Source: CAVSWT01 sp963782985
GTDB taxonomy: Bacteria; Bacteroidota; Ignavibacteria; Ignavibacteriales; Ignavibacteriaceae
Length of the DNA stretch: 64,000 nt
NCBI GenBank assembly: GCA_963782985.1
Contig: CAWALU010000014.1
Coordinates: 62,001 to 126,000, forward strand
Direction of reading: 5' to 3'
A program made the position numbers and the translations under genes. The notes below the pieces were generated by a model. It was not told the origin of the DNA. It did no database searches and saw nothing but the letters and a program-made list of their open reading frames with translations. Positions 27,631 to 37,277 of this stretch are shown piece after piece. How positions within the stretch are numbered: position 1 is the stretch's first letter; the number at the start of each line of letters is the position of its first letter.

Positions 27631-28916
27631 ATGTCCTTTTAATTGGCTCCGGCGGAAGGGAACACGCTCTTGCTTATAAAATTAATGAAAGCAAACAACT
27701 GGGAAAATTATTTATTTCCCCCGGCAATCCAGGCACAGAATTGTGCGGACAAAATGTTGAAATTAATTTATCTAATAGAAAAGAACTCGTAAATTTTTGC
27801 AATGAAAACAAAATTGAACTCATTGTTATCGGTCCAGAAGTTCCTTTGGTTGAAGGCGCAGGCGATGTTTTTAAAGAAGCCGGCTTTAAAGTTTTTGGAC
27901 CTAATTCCGATGCGGCGCAAATAGAATCCTCAAAATCATTTGCAAAAAATTTGATGATGAAATATAAAATTCCCACTGCATCTTTTGCTGAATTTAATTC
28001 CAGTGATTTTAGTGAAGCTTTAGAGTATTGTGAAAATTCTGAATACCCCTTAGTAATAAAAGCTGATGGATTAGCGGCTGGTAAAGGCGTTTTAATTTGT
28101 AATAAGTTTAGCGAGACTGAATCTGCTTTGAACGAATTGCTAAAAGAAAAAATATTCGGGGAAGCCTGCAGCAAAATAATTATTGAAGAATTTATAGAGG
28201 GTGAAGAAGCCTCCATTTTTGCGATTACCGATGGCGAAGAGTTTGTTCTTCTTCCTTCAGCCCAAGACCACAAAAGAATTGGAGACAATGATACCGGGAA
28301 AAATACCGGAGGAATGGGAGCTTATTCTCCCGCTCCGTTAATTACAAACGATTTGCTTAAAGAGATTGAGGAACAAATTATAAAACCCACCTTGGCGGCT
28401 CTTAAAAAAGAAAATAAAATATTTGTTGGATGCTTGTATGCCGGATTGATGATAAATAAAAACGGAATTAAAGTAGTAGAATTTAATTGCCGCTTTGGCG
28501 ACCCGGAAACACAAGCAGTTTTGCCTTTATTAAAAGGAGACTTTTTAGAATTACTTTATTCGGCTGCCTCAGGAAAAATTAATAAAAACTCAGTTGAATA
28601 TAATGGCGGGTCATCTGTTTGTGTAGTCGCTGCTTCAAATGGTTATCCCGATAAATATGAAACCGGAAAAGAAATTTTTGGTTTAGATAAAACTGACGAA
28701 GATAAAAACATTTTTATTTTTCATGCAGGTACAAAGAAAAAAGAAAATAAAATATTTTCTAGCGGCGGCAGAGTTTTGTCCGTTGTTTCATTTATCAATT
28801 CATTCAATCTCAAAATTGCCAAACAAAAAGCGTATGAAGAAATGAATAAAATTAATTTTGACGGAATTTATTTTAGAAAAGATATCGCCGATAATGGAAT
28901 AAATTTTAAAAATTAG
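27627..28916 (+). CDS. purD: Phosphoribosylamine-glycine ligase (GAR synthetase)
   Basis: This is the second step of purine synthesis: phosphoribosylamine plus glycine plus ATP gives GAR. The ATP-grasp fold is complete at 429 residues. It shows the N-terminal GSGGREHALAYK, the VIGPEVPLVEG segment, the ATP-binding KADGLAAGKGV, the LPSAQDHKRIGDNDTGKNTGGMGAYSP signature region and FNCRFGDPETQ. It overlaps the glycosyltransferase gene by 4 bases. Confidence 0.97.
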   Translation: MNVLLIGSGGREHALAYKINESKQLGKLFISPGNPGTELCGQNVEINLSNRKELVNFCNENKIELIVIGPEVPLVEGAGDVFKEAGFKVFGPNSDAAQIESSKSFAKNLMMKYKIPTASFAEFNSSDFSEALEYCENSEYPLVIKADGLAAGKGVLICNKFSETESALNELLKEKIFGEACSKIIIEEFIEGEEASIFAITDGEEFVLLPSAQDHKRIGDNDTGKNTGGMGAYSPAPLITNDLLKEIEEQIIKPTLAALKKENKIFVGCLYAGLMINKNGIKVVEFNCRFGDPETQAVLPLLKGDFLELLYSAASGKINKNSVEYNGGSSVCVVAASNGYPDKYETGKEIFGLDKTDEDKNIFIFHAGTKKKENKIFSSGGRVLSVVSFINSFNLKIAKQKAYEEMNKINFDGIYFRKDIADNGINFKN

Positions 28917-29085
28917 CTTTCATTAAATATTCTCATTCATTATATTCTCTACATAAAAATTGCCCGCCTGACCACTATTATCGCTCTGTAAATAAAAATT
29001 TTAATTAGCGCATTTCTAATTATTAGTTCTATAAAAAGTTCTTATCAATTTAAATAACTATCAAAAACAAAGAGAGGAACTACCA

Positions 29086-31050
29086 TTGAAAAAATTTTAT
29101 TTACTACTTGTCTTTTTGCCTGCTTATTTTTTTTCTTTAACTAATACAGCCTCGGCAAATGTTTATGCTTCCGGAATAAAAATTTCGGATGACACGGTTC
29201 TTACTTACGATAATGCAGGTTCAACCTGGGATGGCGATTTTTCTAACGGCGGAGTAAAAATTTGGTTCATTATAAATGAAGATGGAGTCGGCACGCTTAC
29301 TGCAAATATTACTATAATGCAAGGTTCAAATATTATACGCACTTTAAATGTTCCCTCGCCGGCAAAAGGTATTAATAGTATTGTTTGGAACGGCTATGAT
29401 AATTCGTCTTCAGCCGCGCCGCTCGGTTCTTATGCATTTGAAATAAATGTTTTTGATCCTGTGGGACATACTACTTTTGATTCGCTCTGGGTTGCAGGCG
29501 CTCACTATCAAGGAAATGATTTTGACGGCGGAACTTCATTTGCTTATCGAGGAACGGCTTCAATTTCAAATCAATCATCAACTAAATTTGGAAATATTTA
29601 TGTCGCACGAGGCACTTCATCCGCAAATGGTTTATATGAGTTGAGAGCCGATGGAAACTACGTACAAAAAATTGGAACCAATCCGGAATGGGCGGCTAGT
29701 ACGCCTAATGAATTGCAATCGATTGGAGAAAATATTTATGGATTAGCCGGATACGATTACCCAAGCGGCGGCTTTGTGCGAGGTTTTAGTGCGGCAACAA
29801 ATACCGAAGTAGGAACAGGCGATTTTGGTACTACAAATGTAAGGGGGTTAGTAATTAAAATTGTTGGCAGCGATACTATTTTTTATTCTGCAAGATCAGG
29901 TTCGGGATTAAATCCTGCAATAATTATGAAGACCGGTATTAATGGCGATACTTCTACCTTCATAAATATGAAACCTTATATTTCAGGAACAGGCTATATA
30001 AAATCTTTTATTATTGATGATGGGGGACAAGTGTTTGTCGCCTTTGGAGAATCTTCAGGCTCAAGAAAAAAACTTGCAGTCTTTAAAAAGACGGGAGACT
30101 TTTATGATATGGATAGCACAGATGGAAAATTTCATTTGTCATCCTCCGCAATAATTTCTTCGTTGGTACAATTTTCAGGCGATCCTACTACCGAAGTTGA
30201 TGATACTCTTTTTGCTATTGTTGCCAGCAGTACTCCCGGCGAAGCAGGTATTTATCAATTATGTAATCAGCTTTGTTTTTTGAAACCGGTAATAACTCCG
30301 ACAGGAATAACAACTTCTGGCACAGCGGAAATGTTAGGTAAAGATCCTGCGGGAAACGTGATTTGGTCTAATGGATCAGTGAATGAGAGGATAATTTCCT
30401 TTTCGCCTGCAACTGGTCCTAATTCTTTTATTACGGCAAATCCGGAAGGTATGGATATAGTTGTAAATACTGTTTTGCCTGTTGAGCTAACAAGTTTTTC
30501 TGCAGAATTAATTTTAAATAAAGTTCAATTAAAATGGTCAACGGCATCGGAAATAAATAATAAAGGATTTGAAATTGAAAAGAAGTTTAATGGCGCTTGG
30601 GAGATGATTGGATTTATTTCGGGTTCTGGCAGCGCAACTGAGAGAAAGAATTATTCTTTTACTGATAAGCAAATAAGTTCAAACGGGAAAGTTTATTATA
30701 GGTTAAAGCAAATTGATTACGATGGAACATTTAAATATTCCGTTGAGACGGGCGTTGATATTAGTATTGTCAGCGATTTTGCATTGGAACAAAATTTTCC
30801 AAATCCTTTTAACCCTACGACAAAAATTAAATATACAATCCCCGTTGTAGGGACCAGGCATGCCTTATCTGTACAACTAAAAATTTATGATATACTTGGA
30901 AAAGAAGTTGCTCTACTCATAAATGAAGAGCAGCCTGCCGGAAATTATGAAGTAGAATTTAACGCTTCCGCGTTAGCAAGCGGAACGTATATTTATCGTT
31001 TAACTTCCGACAACCTTGTCATCACAAAAAAGATGCTTCTGCTCAAATAA
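29086..31050 (+). CDS. Secreted protein with type IX sorting tail
   Basis: This is a 654-residue exported protein. A signal peptide covers about 1-24, ending in TASA. A FlgD-like Ig segment follows (about 45-130; NGYDNSSSAAPLGSYAFEI), then a region of beta-rich repeats of unknown function to about 460. An Ig-like linker (VELTSFSAEL, near 465) of the kind that precedes many type IX cargo tails comes next. The sorting domain starts about residue 563 with QNFPNPFNPTTKIKYT. TTG start with AGAGAGGAAC upstream. The role is probably surface attachment or matrix function, but no catalytic motif is seen. A 28-nt repeat-like insert is in the tail (30847-30874). Confidence 0.85.
   Translation: MKKFYLLLVFLPAYFFSLTNTASANVYASGIKISDDTVLTYDNAGSTWDGDFSNGGVKIWFIINEDGVGTLTANITIMQGSNIIRTLNVPSPAKGINSIVWNGYDNSSSAAPLGSYAFEINVFDPVGHTTFDSLWVAGAHYQGNDFDGGTSFAYRGTASISNQSSTKFGNIYVARGTSSANGLYELRADGNYVQKIGTNPEWAASTPNELQSIGENIYGLAGYDYPSGGFVRGFSAATNTEVGTGDFGTTNVRGLVIKIVGSDTIFYSARSGSGLNPAIIMKTGINGDTSTFINMKPYISGTGYIKSFIIDDGGQVFVAFGESSGSRKKLAVFKKTGDFYDMDSTDGKFHLSSSAIISSLVQFSGDPTTEVDDTLFAIVASSTPGEAGIYQLCNQLCFLKPVITPTGITTSGTAEMLGKDPAGNVIWSNGSVNERIISFSPATGPNSFITANPEGMDIVVNTVLPVELTSFSAELILNKVQLKWSTASEINNKGFEIEKKFNGAWEMIGFISGSGSATERKNYSFTDKQISSNGKVYYRLKQIDYDGTFKYSVETGVDISIVSDFALEQNFPNPFNPTTKIKYTIPVVGTRHALSVQLKIYDILGKEVALLINEEQPAGNYEVEFNASALASGTYIYRLTSDNLVITKKMLLLK
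30847..30874 (+). repeat. 28-nt semi-palindromic insert within a type IX sorting tail, copy 2
   Basis: This segment starts GTAGGGAC, has the perfect centre AGGCATGCCT, and ends ATCTGTAC. It encodes VGTRHALSVQ within the sorting domain and matches 10383-10410 at 23 of 28 positions. The imperfect arms look like a decayed palindromic repeat. Confidence 0.5.
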
Positions 31051-31395
31051 CATTTCACAAAGATGACGCCTTTTAATTAAGGCGTCGTCTTTATAATTTT
31101 AAATTATCCTTCCGAGTGAAATTCCGCTTAGGCATATATGCCAGTACTGCGCTGCCTTGCAGTAACAGACCGATTTAATTTGCGCATCTTTCGGCAAACA
31201 GTTGATTATTGAACGCTAATATTTTATTTTCATTTTGATGAGAACATCATTTCTTTTTGGTTAGTATTTGGATAACTAATAAATTTAGAAGAGATGTTCT
31301 TTTTCTTTATTAGCTTTAGAAAGTTATTAAATTTTTTTTTTCATATTACATAATCTCATTAAATATTTTCTAAAATATTATACAATATTTATTAA
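31051..31395 (+). other. Intergenic region of 345 bases
   Basis: Apart from a terminator hairpin at its left end, I see no gene, RNA or clear repeat here. A promoter for the RpiB gene is expected near the right end but I cannot point to one with confidence. Confidence 0.5.
31059..31097 (+). terminator. Rho-independent terminator after the secreted protein gene
   Basis: Fourteen-base arms AAAGATGACGCCTT (31059-31072) and AAGGCGTCGTCTTT (31079-31092) pair with one G-U wobble and a 6-base loop. The downstream T content is modest. Confidence 0.8.
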
Positions 31396-32046
31396 ATGAA
31401 AAACTTAATTACCGAACTTGATATTTCTAAACTTCATAAAAGCGGGAAGACAATTATTCCTATCGGTAAAGATGATATTTTAACTCCATCCGCAAAAGAT
31501 AAAATAAAATCTTTGGGAATAAAGCTCATCACAAAAGAAGAAGCGGAAAAATTATATTTTAACGATCCAAATATTTCAAGCGCTATTAGAGAAAATAAAA
31601 TCGCAATTGGCTGCGACCATACTGGCTTTAAAATTAAAAATTTACTAATTAAAATTTTAAGCGATAAAGATTTTGAATTAATTGACGTTGGAACTTATGA
31701 TGAACATTCATGCGATTATCCCGACTTTGCTTTTGCCGTCGCGGAAAAAGTGAGAGAGAAAAAAGTGGATTTTGGAATTGTAGTTGACGCAACCGGGATA
31801 CCATCGGCGATAACAGCCAACAAGGTTAAAGGAATTCGCGCGGCAACTTGCTACAATGTATTTTCTGCAAAAAGCGCACGCGAACATAATAATGCCAATG
31901 TTTTGGTTTTGGGCGCAAAAGCTCTCGGTGAAGAAACTATAAAATCAATTTTGGATGTTTGGCTTGGTACCGGTTTCGGCGGCGGCAGGCATCAGAAAAG
32001 GTTAAATAAAATTACGATGATTGAAAATAATTCTTCCTTAAAATAA
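31396..32046 (+). CDS. RpiB/LacAB-family sugar-phosphate isomerase with N-terminal extension
   Basis: The C-terminal part (about residues 66-205) is a ribose-5-phosphate isomerase B-type domain, with IAIGCDHTGFKIK, a VDATGIPSA segment in place of the more usual CGTGIG loop, and a final LGTGFGGGRHQKR region. RpiB interconverts ribose-5-phosphate and ribulose-5-phosphate. The first 65 residues are an extra domain not found in ordinary RpiB (about 150 residues). It contains DILTPSAKDKIKSLGIKLI, which resembles the short TPSA-x-D segment of some cobalamin adenosyltransferases and microcompartment-linked proteins. The changed active-site loop may mean another substrate. Confidence 0.75.
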   Translation: MKNLITELDISKLHKSGKTIIPIGKDDILTPSAKDKIKSLGIKLITKEEAEKLYFNDPNISSAIRENKIAIGCDHTGFKIKNLLIKILSDKDFELIDVGTYDEHSCDYPDFAFAVAEKVREKKVDFGIVVDATGIPSAITANKVKGIRAATCYNVFSAKSAREHNNANVLVLGAKALGEETIKSILDVWLGTGFGGGRHQKRLNKITMIENNSSLK

Positions 32047-32103
32047 TTGAATTTACAAATCTAATTAAGCGCATCATTTTTTAATATTTGAAATAGGTTT
32101 TTT

Positions 32104-33028
32104 ATGAAATGGTTAGTAATTCTAATATTTAATAAACTTCAATGTTTTATTTGCACAGATAAGCGTAAAAAGCGTAACTGAAATAACGAGTTTAGAGCAG
32201 GGAGATTTCTATCATCCTGAATTTTCAAACGACGGCTCAAAAATATTTTTTACGTCTTCAAATTATGTAGGAATTTATTATTACGATTTACAAAATAAAA
32301 ATTTAATAACAGTTACAAAAGAAATTGGTTCGGGTTATGAATATTCGTTATCCAAAGATGATAAAACAATTTATTATAGAGTTGATGAATATGTAAATGG
32401 GAAAAAATTTTCTTCCATCAAATCAAAATCTTTAAGCGGGACTGAAAAAGAAAAAACAATTATTAGTAATAAAAGAAATGTTTCTTCTCCTAAAATTTTG
32501 GAGAATGGAGACGCCGCATTTAGCGTGAATGAAAATTTGGAAACAGCATCAGGCCAAAATTTAAAAAACATATTATCACAAAATGATGTTTTAGTTTTTA
32601 TTGAAAGTTCTAAAATTGCTATTTATCAAAATGGTGAAAAGAAAATTTTAACTCCCGCCGGCGAAGGTAATTATATTTGGCCTTCCGTTTCTCCCGATAA
32701 ATCAAAACTGCTTTTTACTTTAGCGGGCAAAGGAACTTTTGTATCAGACTTAAACGGAAATATAATTTCTCAAATTGGTTATGCTAACGCTCCTAAATGG
32801 TCAGCCGACAGCAAATGGATTGTTTACATGGTTGATAAAGATGATGGCTTGCGCGTTACAAGTTCTGAGCTTTATGTCGTCTCCGCAGATGGAAATACAA
32901 AGATTCAGCTTACAAAGACGCAGGAGATTTTAGAAATGTATCCCGAGTTTGATTCAACAGGCGGACAAGTAGTTTGTAATACTTATGATGGTAAAATTCT
33001 TTTATTAAAACTCAGCGCTGAATTTTAA
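32104..33028 (+). CDS. TolB-like beta-propeller secreted protein, frameshifted in its signal peptide
   Basis: Starting at ATG 32104, the frame begins MKWLVILIF but soon hits a stop (32179-32181). A second frame is open without a stop from 32126 to 33028. Removing one T from the TTT at 32128-32130 joins them as MKWLVILILINFNVLFAQ, an ordinary signal peptide ending AQ. The mature part of about 290 residues has WD40/PD40-type repeats such as FYHPEFSNDGSKIFFTS and YIWPSVSPDKSKLLFT. It is followed after 12 bases by a secreted amidase, so they may be co-transcribed. A caller that ignores the shift would start at TTG 32498 and lose the signal peptide. The shift is either a sequencing error or a real loss of export. 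Confidence 0.75.
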
Positions 33029-33040
33029 GGATTAACAAAT

Positions 33041-35425
33041 ATGAAAAAAGTTTTATTTTTTTTTGCGGCATTATTATTTCTATCAATAAATATTATTGCT
33101 CAGGATTTTAGCGGAATAAAAATTTGTATAAACCCCGGACATGGAGGCTTTGATTCCAATGATAGATTTATTGAGGCTACAGGATTTTGGGAATCTGTTG
33201 GAAACCTTAATAAAGGATTGGCGCTGCGAGATATATTAGAGGGCATGAACGCTAACATTGTGATGACCCGGACGACAAATACTTCTTCAGGCGACTTGCC
33301 GCTTTCACAAATTGTTGCTATCGCAAACTCAAACAACGTAGATTATTTTCATGCCATTCACAGCAATGCGTTTAATGCGCAATCAAATTATACATTAGTT
33401 CTGTTTCAAGGGTTTGACAATAATCCTACTTATGACAGCGCTAAAGTTATGGGCGCGCTGGTAGGCGATGAAATTTATAAAGCTCACCGAACTACAGGCA
33501 AATATAACCGCGGCGATTTTGATTTTTATGGAACTGGGCAAGCTTATCTTGGGGTGTTTAAAGGATTGCAAATGCCCGGAACATTGTCGGAAGGTTCTTT
33601 TCACGATTACATTCCTGAGTCGTGGAGATTAAGAGACAAAGCTTACACCAAGCATGAAGCCTGGGCAATTGAAAAAGCATTTGTAAAATATTTTCATCTA
33701 ACCCAAAATAATTATGGTGAAATTGCGGGAGTAGTTAGAGATGCAGATAAAATGGTTTCATATTATTTTATACCATCAACTAACGACGGCAAAATGCCTT
33801 TAAATAATATTAAGGTTACTCTTCAACCTAACAACTTAGTTTATAACGGAGATAATCTTAATAATGGATTTTTTCTTTTTGATAGTTTAGCGCCCGGTCA
33901 GTATAAATTGATTTATGAAGTTGAAGGCTTCTTTAAAGATTCCACAACCTTAAATGTAAATGCAGCCGCTACAACTTTCGCGGATAAATATTTACACTTT
34001 GATACGACCATAGCTCCAATCGTTTTGTCCTCGCTTCCTAATGATGAACCAGACAGCGTTAAGGTAACTTCGCCAATTGAAATTGTCTTTAGCCGGATAA
34101 TGGATACTACGACAACCAAGAACGCATTTTCAATTAGTCCTTCTGCAACGGGAACTTTTAGTTGGGAAGACAATAATCAAAAATTAATTTTCGCAGCAGA
34201 TTCTTTGTTAAAAAGTACGAGATATACAATTACTATTTCAGCTAGCGCTAAAAGTATTTGGAATGTAAATCTTGACAGCGCTTATTCCTATAGCTTTACT
34301 ACAAAAAACCGGGACAGGCTTTTACTTGTAAATTCGTACCCGCAGAATCTACAAAATAATATTAGCCCCACTGTTCAAATAAGATTGTATTTTGACGCCC
34401 CAATATTACAAGGCTCGCTTGCAGGGAGAGTTAAATTATTCAATTCACTTAATACAAGTCTGAATGTAAAAAACGTAAAGATCTTTTCTGAAAATGGAAA
34501 AGGTGTAATATTTTTTGAGCCGCAAAATGCTTTGGAATATAATTCTAATTATACAATTATTTTATCAGCGGGAATTCAGGACTTAGCCAACTACTCAATG
34601 TTAAATGATGTTGAAATAAATTTTACTACTGAATCAAAATATAATTCCTCGCTAAAAGTGATTAATGATTTTGAAAATTTGGAAAACTGGAACTTTACCC
34701 AAACTGAAACTGATACAAATAATACTTCTTTTAAATTGTCTAAAGAACAAAAAATAAGCGGAAGCAATTCGGGTAAATTAAGCTATGATTTTAATTCCGA
34801 TACGGGTAGGGTTGGAATTTCAAATAGTTACACAGTCAATGAACAAATAAGCGACAGCACAGAATTTGGCGTTTGGATTTTTGGAGACGACAGTAATAAT
34901 ATTTTAAAATTTCATCTTTCTAATTTGAGTTTAATGCCTGATTCAATTTATGTTGATTCATTAAATTGGACAGGCTGGAAGTTGAAACATTTTCCAGCGG
35001 CGCAGCTAATTAATAATAACAACGAATTAACTTATTCATTTGAGTTATCAAAAAAGGTTGGCGGTTCTAATTCAAGCGCAATTTATTTTGATGATGCTTC
35101 ATTGACATCAATATTAACCGCCGTTAAAGAGCCTGAAAATAAAACTCCAAAATCATATTCGCTGTCTCAGAATTTTCCAAATCCGTTTAATCCATCAACC
35201 ACCATTAAATATTCGCTGCCGGAAAAAGGATTTGTAACTTTAAAAGTTTATAATATTATAGGCAAAGAATTAGTTTCATTAGTTTTCGAAGAAAAGGAAG
35301 CTGGAAATTATTCGGTTGATTTTTCGGCGGATGACATAAATAAAAATTTATCAAGTGGGGTTTATTTTTATACTTTAAGTGTTAATAATTTTAGAGCGAC
35401 TAAAAAATTTATTCTTCTAAAATAA
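33041..35425 (+). CDS. Secreted N-acetylmuramoyl-L-alanine amidase with Ig-like domains and type IX sorting tail
   Basis: This enzyme would cleave the amide bond between MurNAc and the peptide stem of peptidoglycan. A signal peptide covers 1-21 (ending IIAQ). The Amidase_3 domain is at about 27-225, with ICINPGHGGFD (Zn-ligand His), an Asp/Glu following, AIHSNAF (second His) and LSEGSFHDY. A carboxypeptidase-regulatory-like domain lies at about 233-310, two SbsA/Big_5 Ig-like domains at about 330-530, and a carbohydrate-binding-like domain at 535-690. The type IX tail starts near 712, with QNFPNPFNPSTTIKYS. It is unusual for an amidase to be exported by this route. This tail lacks the five-residue insert found in the other two. 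Confidence 0.9.
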   Translation: MKKVLFFFAALLFLSINIIAQDFSGIKICINPGHGGFDSNDRFIEATGFWESVGNLNKGLALRDILEGMNANIVMTRTTNTSSGDLPLSQIVAIANSNNVDYFHAIHSNAFNAQSNYTLVLFQGFDNNPTYDSAKVMGALVGDEIYKAHRTTGKYNRGDFDFYGTGQAYLGVFKGLQMPGTLSEGSFHDYIPESWRLRDKAYTKHEAWAIEKAFVKYFHLTQNNYGEIAGVVRDADKMVSYYFIPSTNDGKMPLNNIKVTLQPNNLVYNGDNLNNGFFLFDSLAPGQYKLIYEVEGFFKDSTTLNVNAAATTFADKYLHFDTTIAPIVLSSLPNDEPDSVKVTSPIEIVFSRIMDTTTTKNAFSISPSATGTFSWEDNNQKLIFAADSLLKSTRYTITISASAKSIWNVNLDSAYSYSFTTKNRDRLLLVNSYPQNLQNNISPTVQIRLYFDAPILQGSLAGRVKLFNSLNTSLNVKNVKIFSENGKGVIFFEPQNALEYNSNYTIILSAGIQDLANYSMLNDVEINFTTESKYNSSLKVINDFENLENWNFTQTETDTNNTSFKLSKEQKISGSNSGKLSYDFNSDTGRVGISNSYTVNEQISDSTEFGVWIFGDDSNNILKFHLSNLSLMPDSIYVDSLNWTGWKLKHFPAAQLINNNNELTYSFELSKKVGGSNSSAIYFDDASLTSILTAVKEPENKTPKSYSLSQNFPNPFNPSTTIKYSLPEKGFVTLKVYNIIGKELVSLVFEEKEAGNYSVDFSADDINKNLSSGVYFYTLSVNNFRATKKFILLK

Positions 35426-35582
35426 AATTATTGAATTCTATAATTCGTAAATAAATTAAAATATATTTAAGTTTGTTTAGTGAAAAACAAAATGAAAGTA
35501 AGCGGCTTTTTCCCTTCCCCCAAAATGCTTTCTACTAATTATGTATTCAAAAAAATAATTACCAACTCGAATAGGAAGTATA

Positions 35583-36344
35583 TTGTTCTTAATTAACGCC
35601 CCTGTTGAAAAAACCATTGAACTCGAAAATCATATTTACTTACTTAAAATCCATTCGCCTGAAATTGCAGATAAAATTAATCCCGGCGAATTTCTTAATA
35701 TAAGAGTATCTAAGTCTGTCTATCCTTTATTAAGAAGACCTTTCAGTATTTGTGATGTTGAAGGTAATTTTATTTATATAATGTTTAATGTTTTTGGCGA
35801 AGGCACTCAAATTTTATCGCACAAGCACAAAGGAGATTTAGTTGATATACTTGGTCCGCTTGGCAAGGGTTTTAACTTGGTTGGAGATTATGAAACGGCT
35901 TTAATAGTGGGCGGAGGATTAGGCGCTGCGCCTTTCCCTTTTGTTACAAGAAAGTTAGAATCAAAAAAAAATATCATGTCCTTTATTGGGGGAAAAACGT
36001 ACAAGGATGTTATCACGTACGGAATGAAAAATATTTTAGTTTCAACTGACGATGGATCAATGGGAATGAAAGGAAATGTTGTTGATCTTCTAAAAGAAAA
36101 TTTAGGCGCCATAAAAAAAAATAAAGCTAAAATGTTTGCCTGCGGTCCAACGGCAATGTTAAAAACTCTTAAATTATTTGCTCAGGAAAATAATATTGAA
36201 TGTGAAATGTCTACTGAATGCGCAATGGCTTGCGGCTTTGGAATTTGCCAGGGGTGTCCCATTGAATCAACTTCTCATCCCGAAAAATATCTTCTCGTTT
36301 GCAAAGATGGACCGGTTTTTAATGTTAATGATGTTGTGTTATGA
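35583..36344 (+). CDS. pyrK: Dihydroorotate dehydrogenase B, electron-transfer subunit
   Basis: This iron-sulfur flavoprotein passes electrons from the PyrD subunit to NAD+. The ferredoxin reductase-like fold shows the FAD motif LLRRPFSICD near 53, the NAD-binding GGGLGAAPFP near 113 and a C-terminal 2Fe-2S cluster with CAMACGFGICQGC. The length of 253 is typical. The TTG start has an ATAGGAAG sequence upstream. Its last 4 bases overlap pyrD, and the two form a heterotetramer in the family. Confidence 0.95.
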   Translation: MFLINAPVEKTIELENHIYLLKIHSPEIADKINPGEFLNIRVSKSVYPLLRRPFSICDVEGNFIYIMFNVFGEGTQILSHKHKGDLVDILGPLGKGFNLVGDYETALIVGGGLGAAPFPFVTRKLESKKNIMSFIGGKTYKDVITYGMKNILVSTDDGSMGMKGNVVDLLKENLGAIKKNKAKMFACGPTAMLKTLKLFAQENNIECEMSTECAMACGFGICQGCPIESTSHPEKYLLVCKDGPVFNVNDVVL

Positions 36345-37261
36345 ATAAAGTTGATTTGTCAGTTCAAATAGGAAAATTAAAACTTCGAAATCCTCTAATG
36401 CTCGCGTCGGGAACTGTGGGCTACGGAAATGAAATTTCAGAATTTACAGACTTAAATAAAATTGGCGCAATAGTTACTAAATCTTTAAGTTTAAAACCAA
36501 GAAAAGGTAATCCCCCGCAAAGGATAGTTGAAACTCCGGCAGGTATGTTAAATGCAATTGGATTAGCAAATGTAGGCGTTGAAGTATTTTTAAAAGAAAA
36601 AATTCCATTCATAAAAAAGCATGATGTTCCCTTAATTTGCAACATTGCCGCTAGTACTGTTGACGAATATGTTGAATGCACAAAAATTCTAACAAGCGAA
36701 GAAACTATTAAAGCTTTTGAAATTAATGTTTCCTGCCCAAATGTTAAAGAGGGTGGTTTGCAGTTTGGCAACGACGTTTCGGCTGTTGGAAGAGTAACTG
36801 AAAAAGTTAGAGCTGCAACGGATAAACCATTAATAATTAAATTGTCTCCAAACGTTTCTTATATTTCTGAATTTGCAAAAGCTGTAAAAGCTGAAGGCGG
36901 AGATGCGGTTTCAGCGATAAATACTTTGGTTGGAACTTCGTTCAATATTTATAATCGCAAACCAAAATTATTTAATATTAATGGAGGGCTATCGGGTCCG
37001 GCAATTAAGCCTATAGCTCTTGCAAAAGTTTTAGAGATTAAACGAAATGTGTCTGACATGCCTATCATTGGAATTGGCGGAATAATGAATTGGAAGGATG
37101 TTGTAGAGTTTATGATTGTTGGCGCTTCCGCCGTTCAGCTTGGAACTTTAAATTTTATTGATCCTTCAGCCAGTTCAGAAATATTATTCAATCTTGAAGA
37201 ATACTGCAGAACGCTTGGAATTGAAAGTATATCAGAATTAACCGGCTCATATATTATATAA
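36341..37261 (+). CDS. pyrD: Dihydroorotate dehydrogenase B, catalytic subunit
   Basis: This enzyme converts dihydroorotate to orotate in pyrimidine synthesis. It is a class 1B TIM barrel with bound FMN. The motifs LRNPLMLASGTVGYG, NVSCPNVKEGG (the family catalytic Cys lies in this loop) and GGIMNWKDVVEFMIVGASAVQLGT are present. The length of 306 is normal. The 4-base overlap with pyrK supports the complex. folC follows 16 bases downstream. Confidence 0.96.
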   Translation: MNKVDLSVQIGKLKLRNPLMLASGTVGYGNEISEFTDLNKIGAIVTKSLSLKPRKGNPPQRIVETPAGMLNAIGLANVGVEVFLKEKIPFIKKHDVPLICNIAASTVDEYVECTKILTSEETIKAFEINVSCPNVKEGGLQFGNDVSAVGRVTEKVRAATDKPLIIKLSPNVSYISEFAKAVKAEGGDAVSAINTLVGTSFNIYNRKPKLFNINGGLSGPAIKPIALAKVLEIKRNVSDMPIIGIGGIMNWKDVVEFMIVGASAVQLGTLNFIDPSASSEILFNLEEYCRTLGIESISELTGSYII

Positions 37262-37277
37262 TATGTTTTTTATTTAA

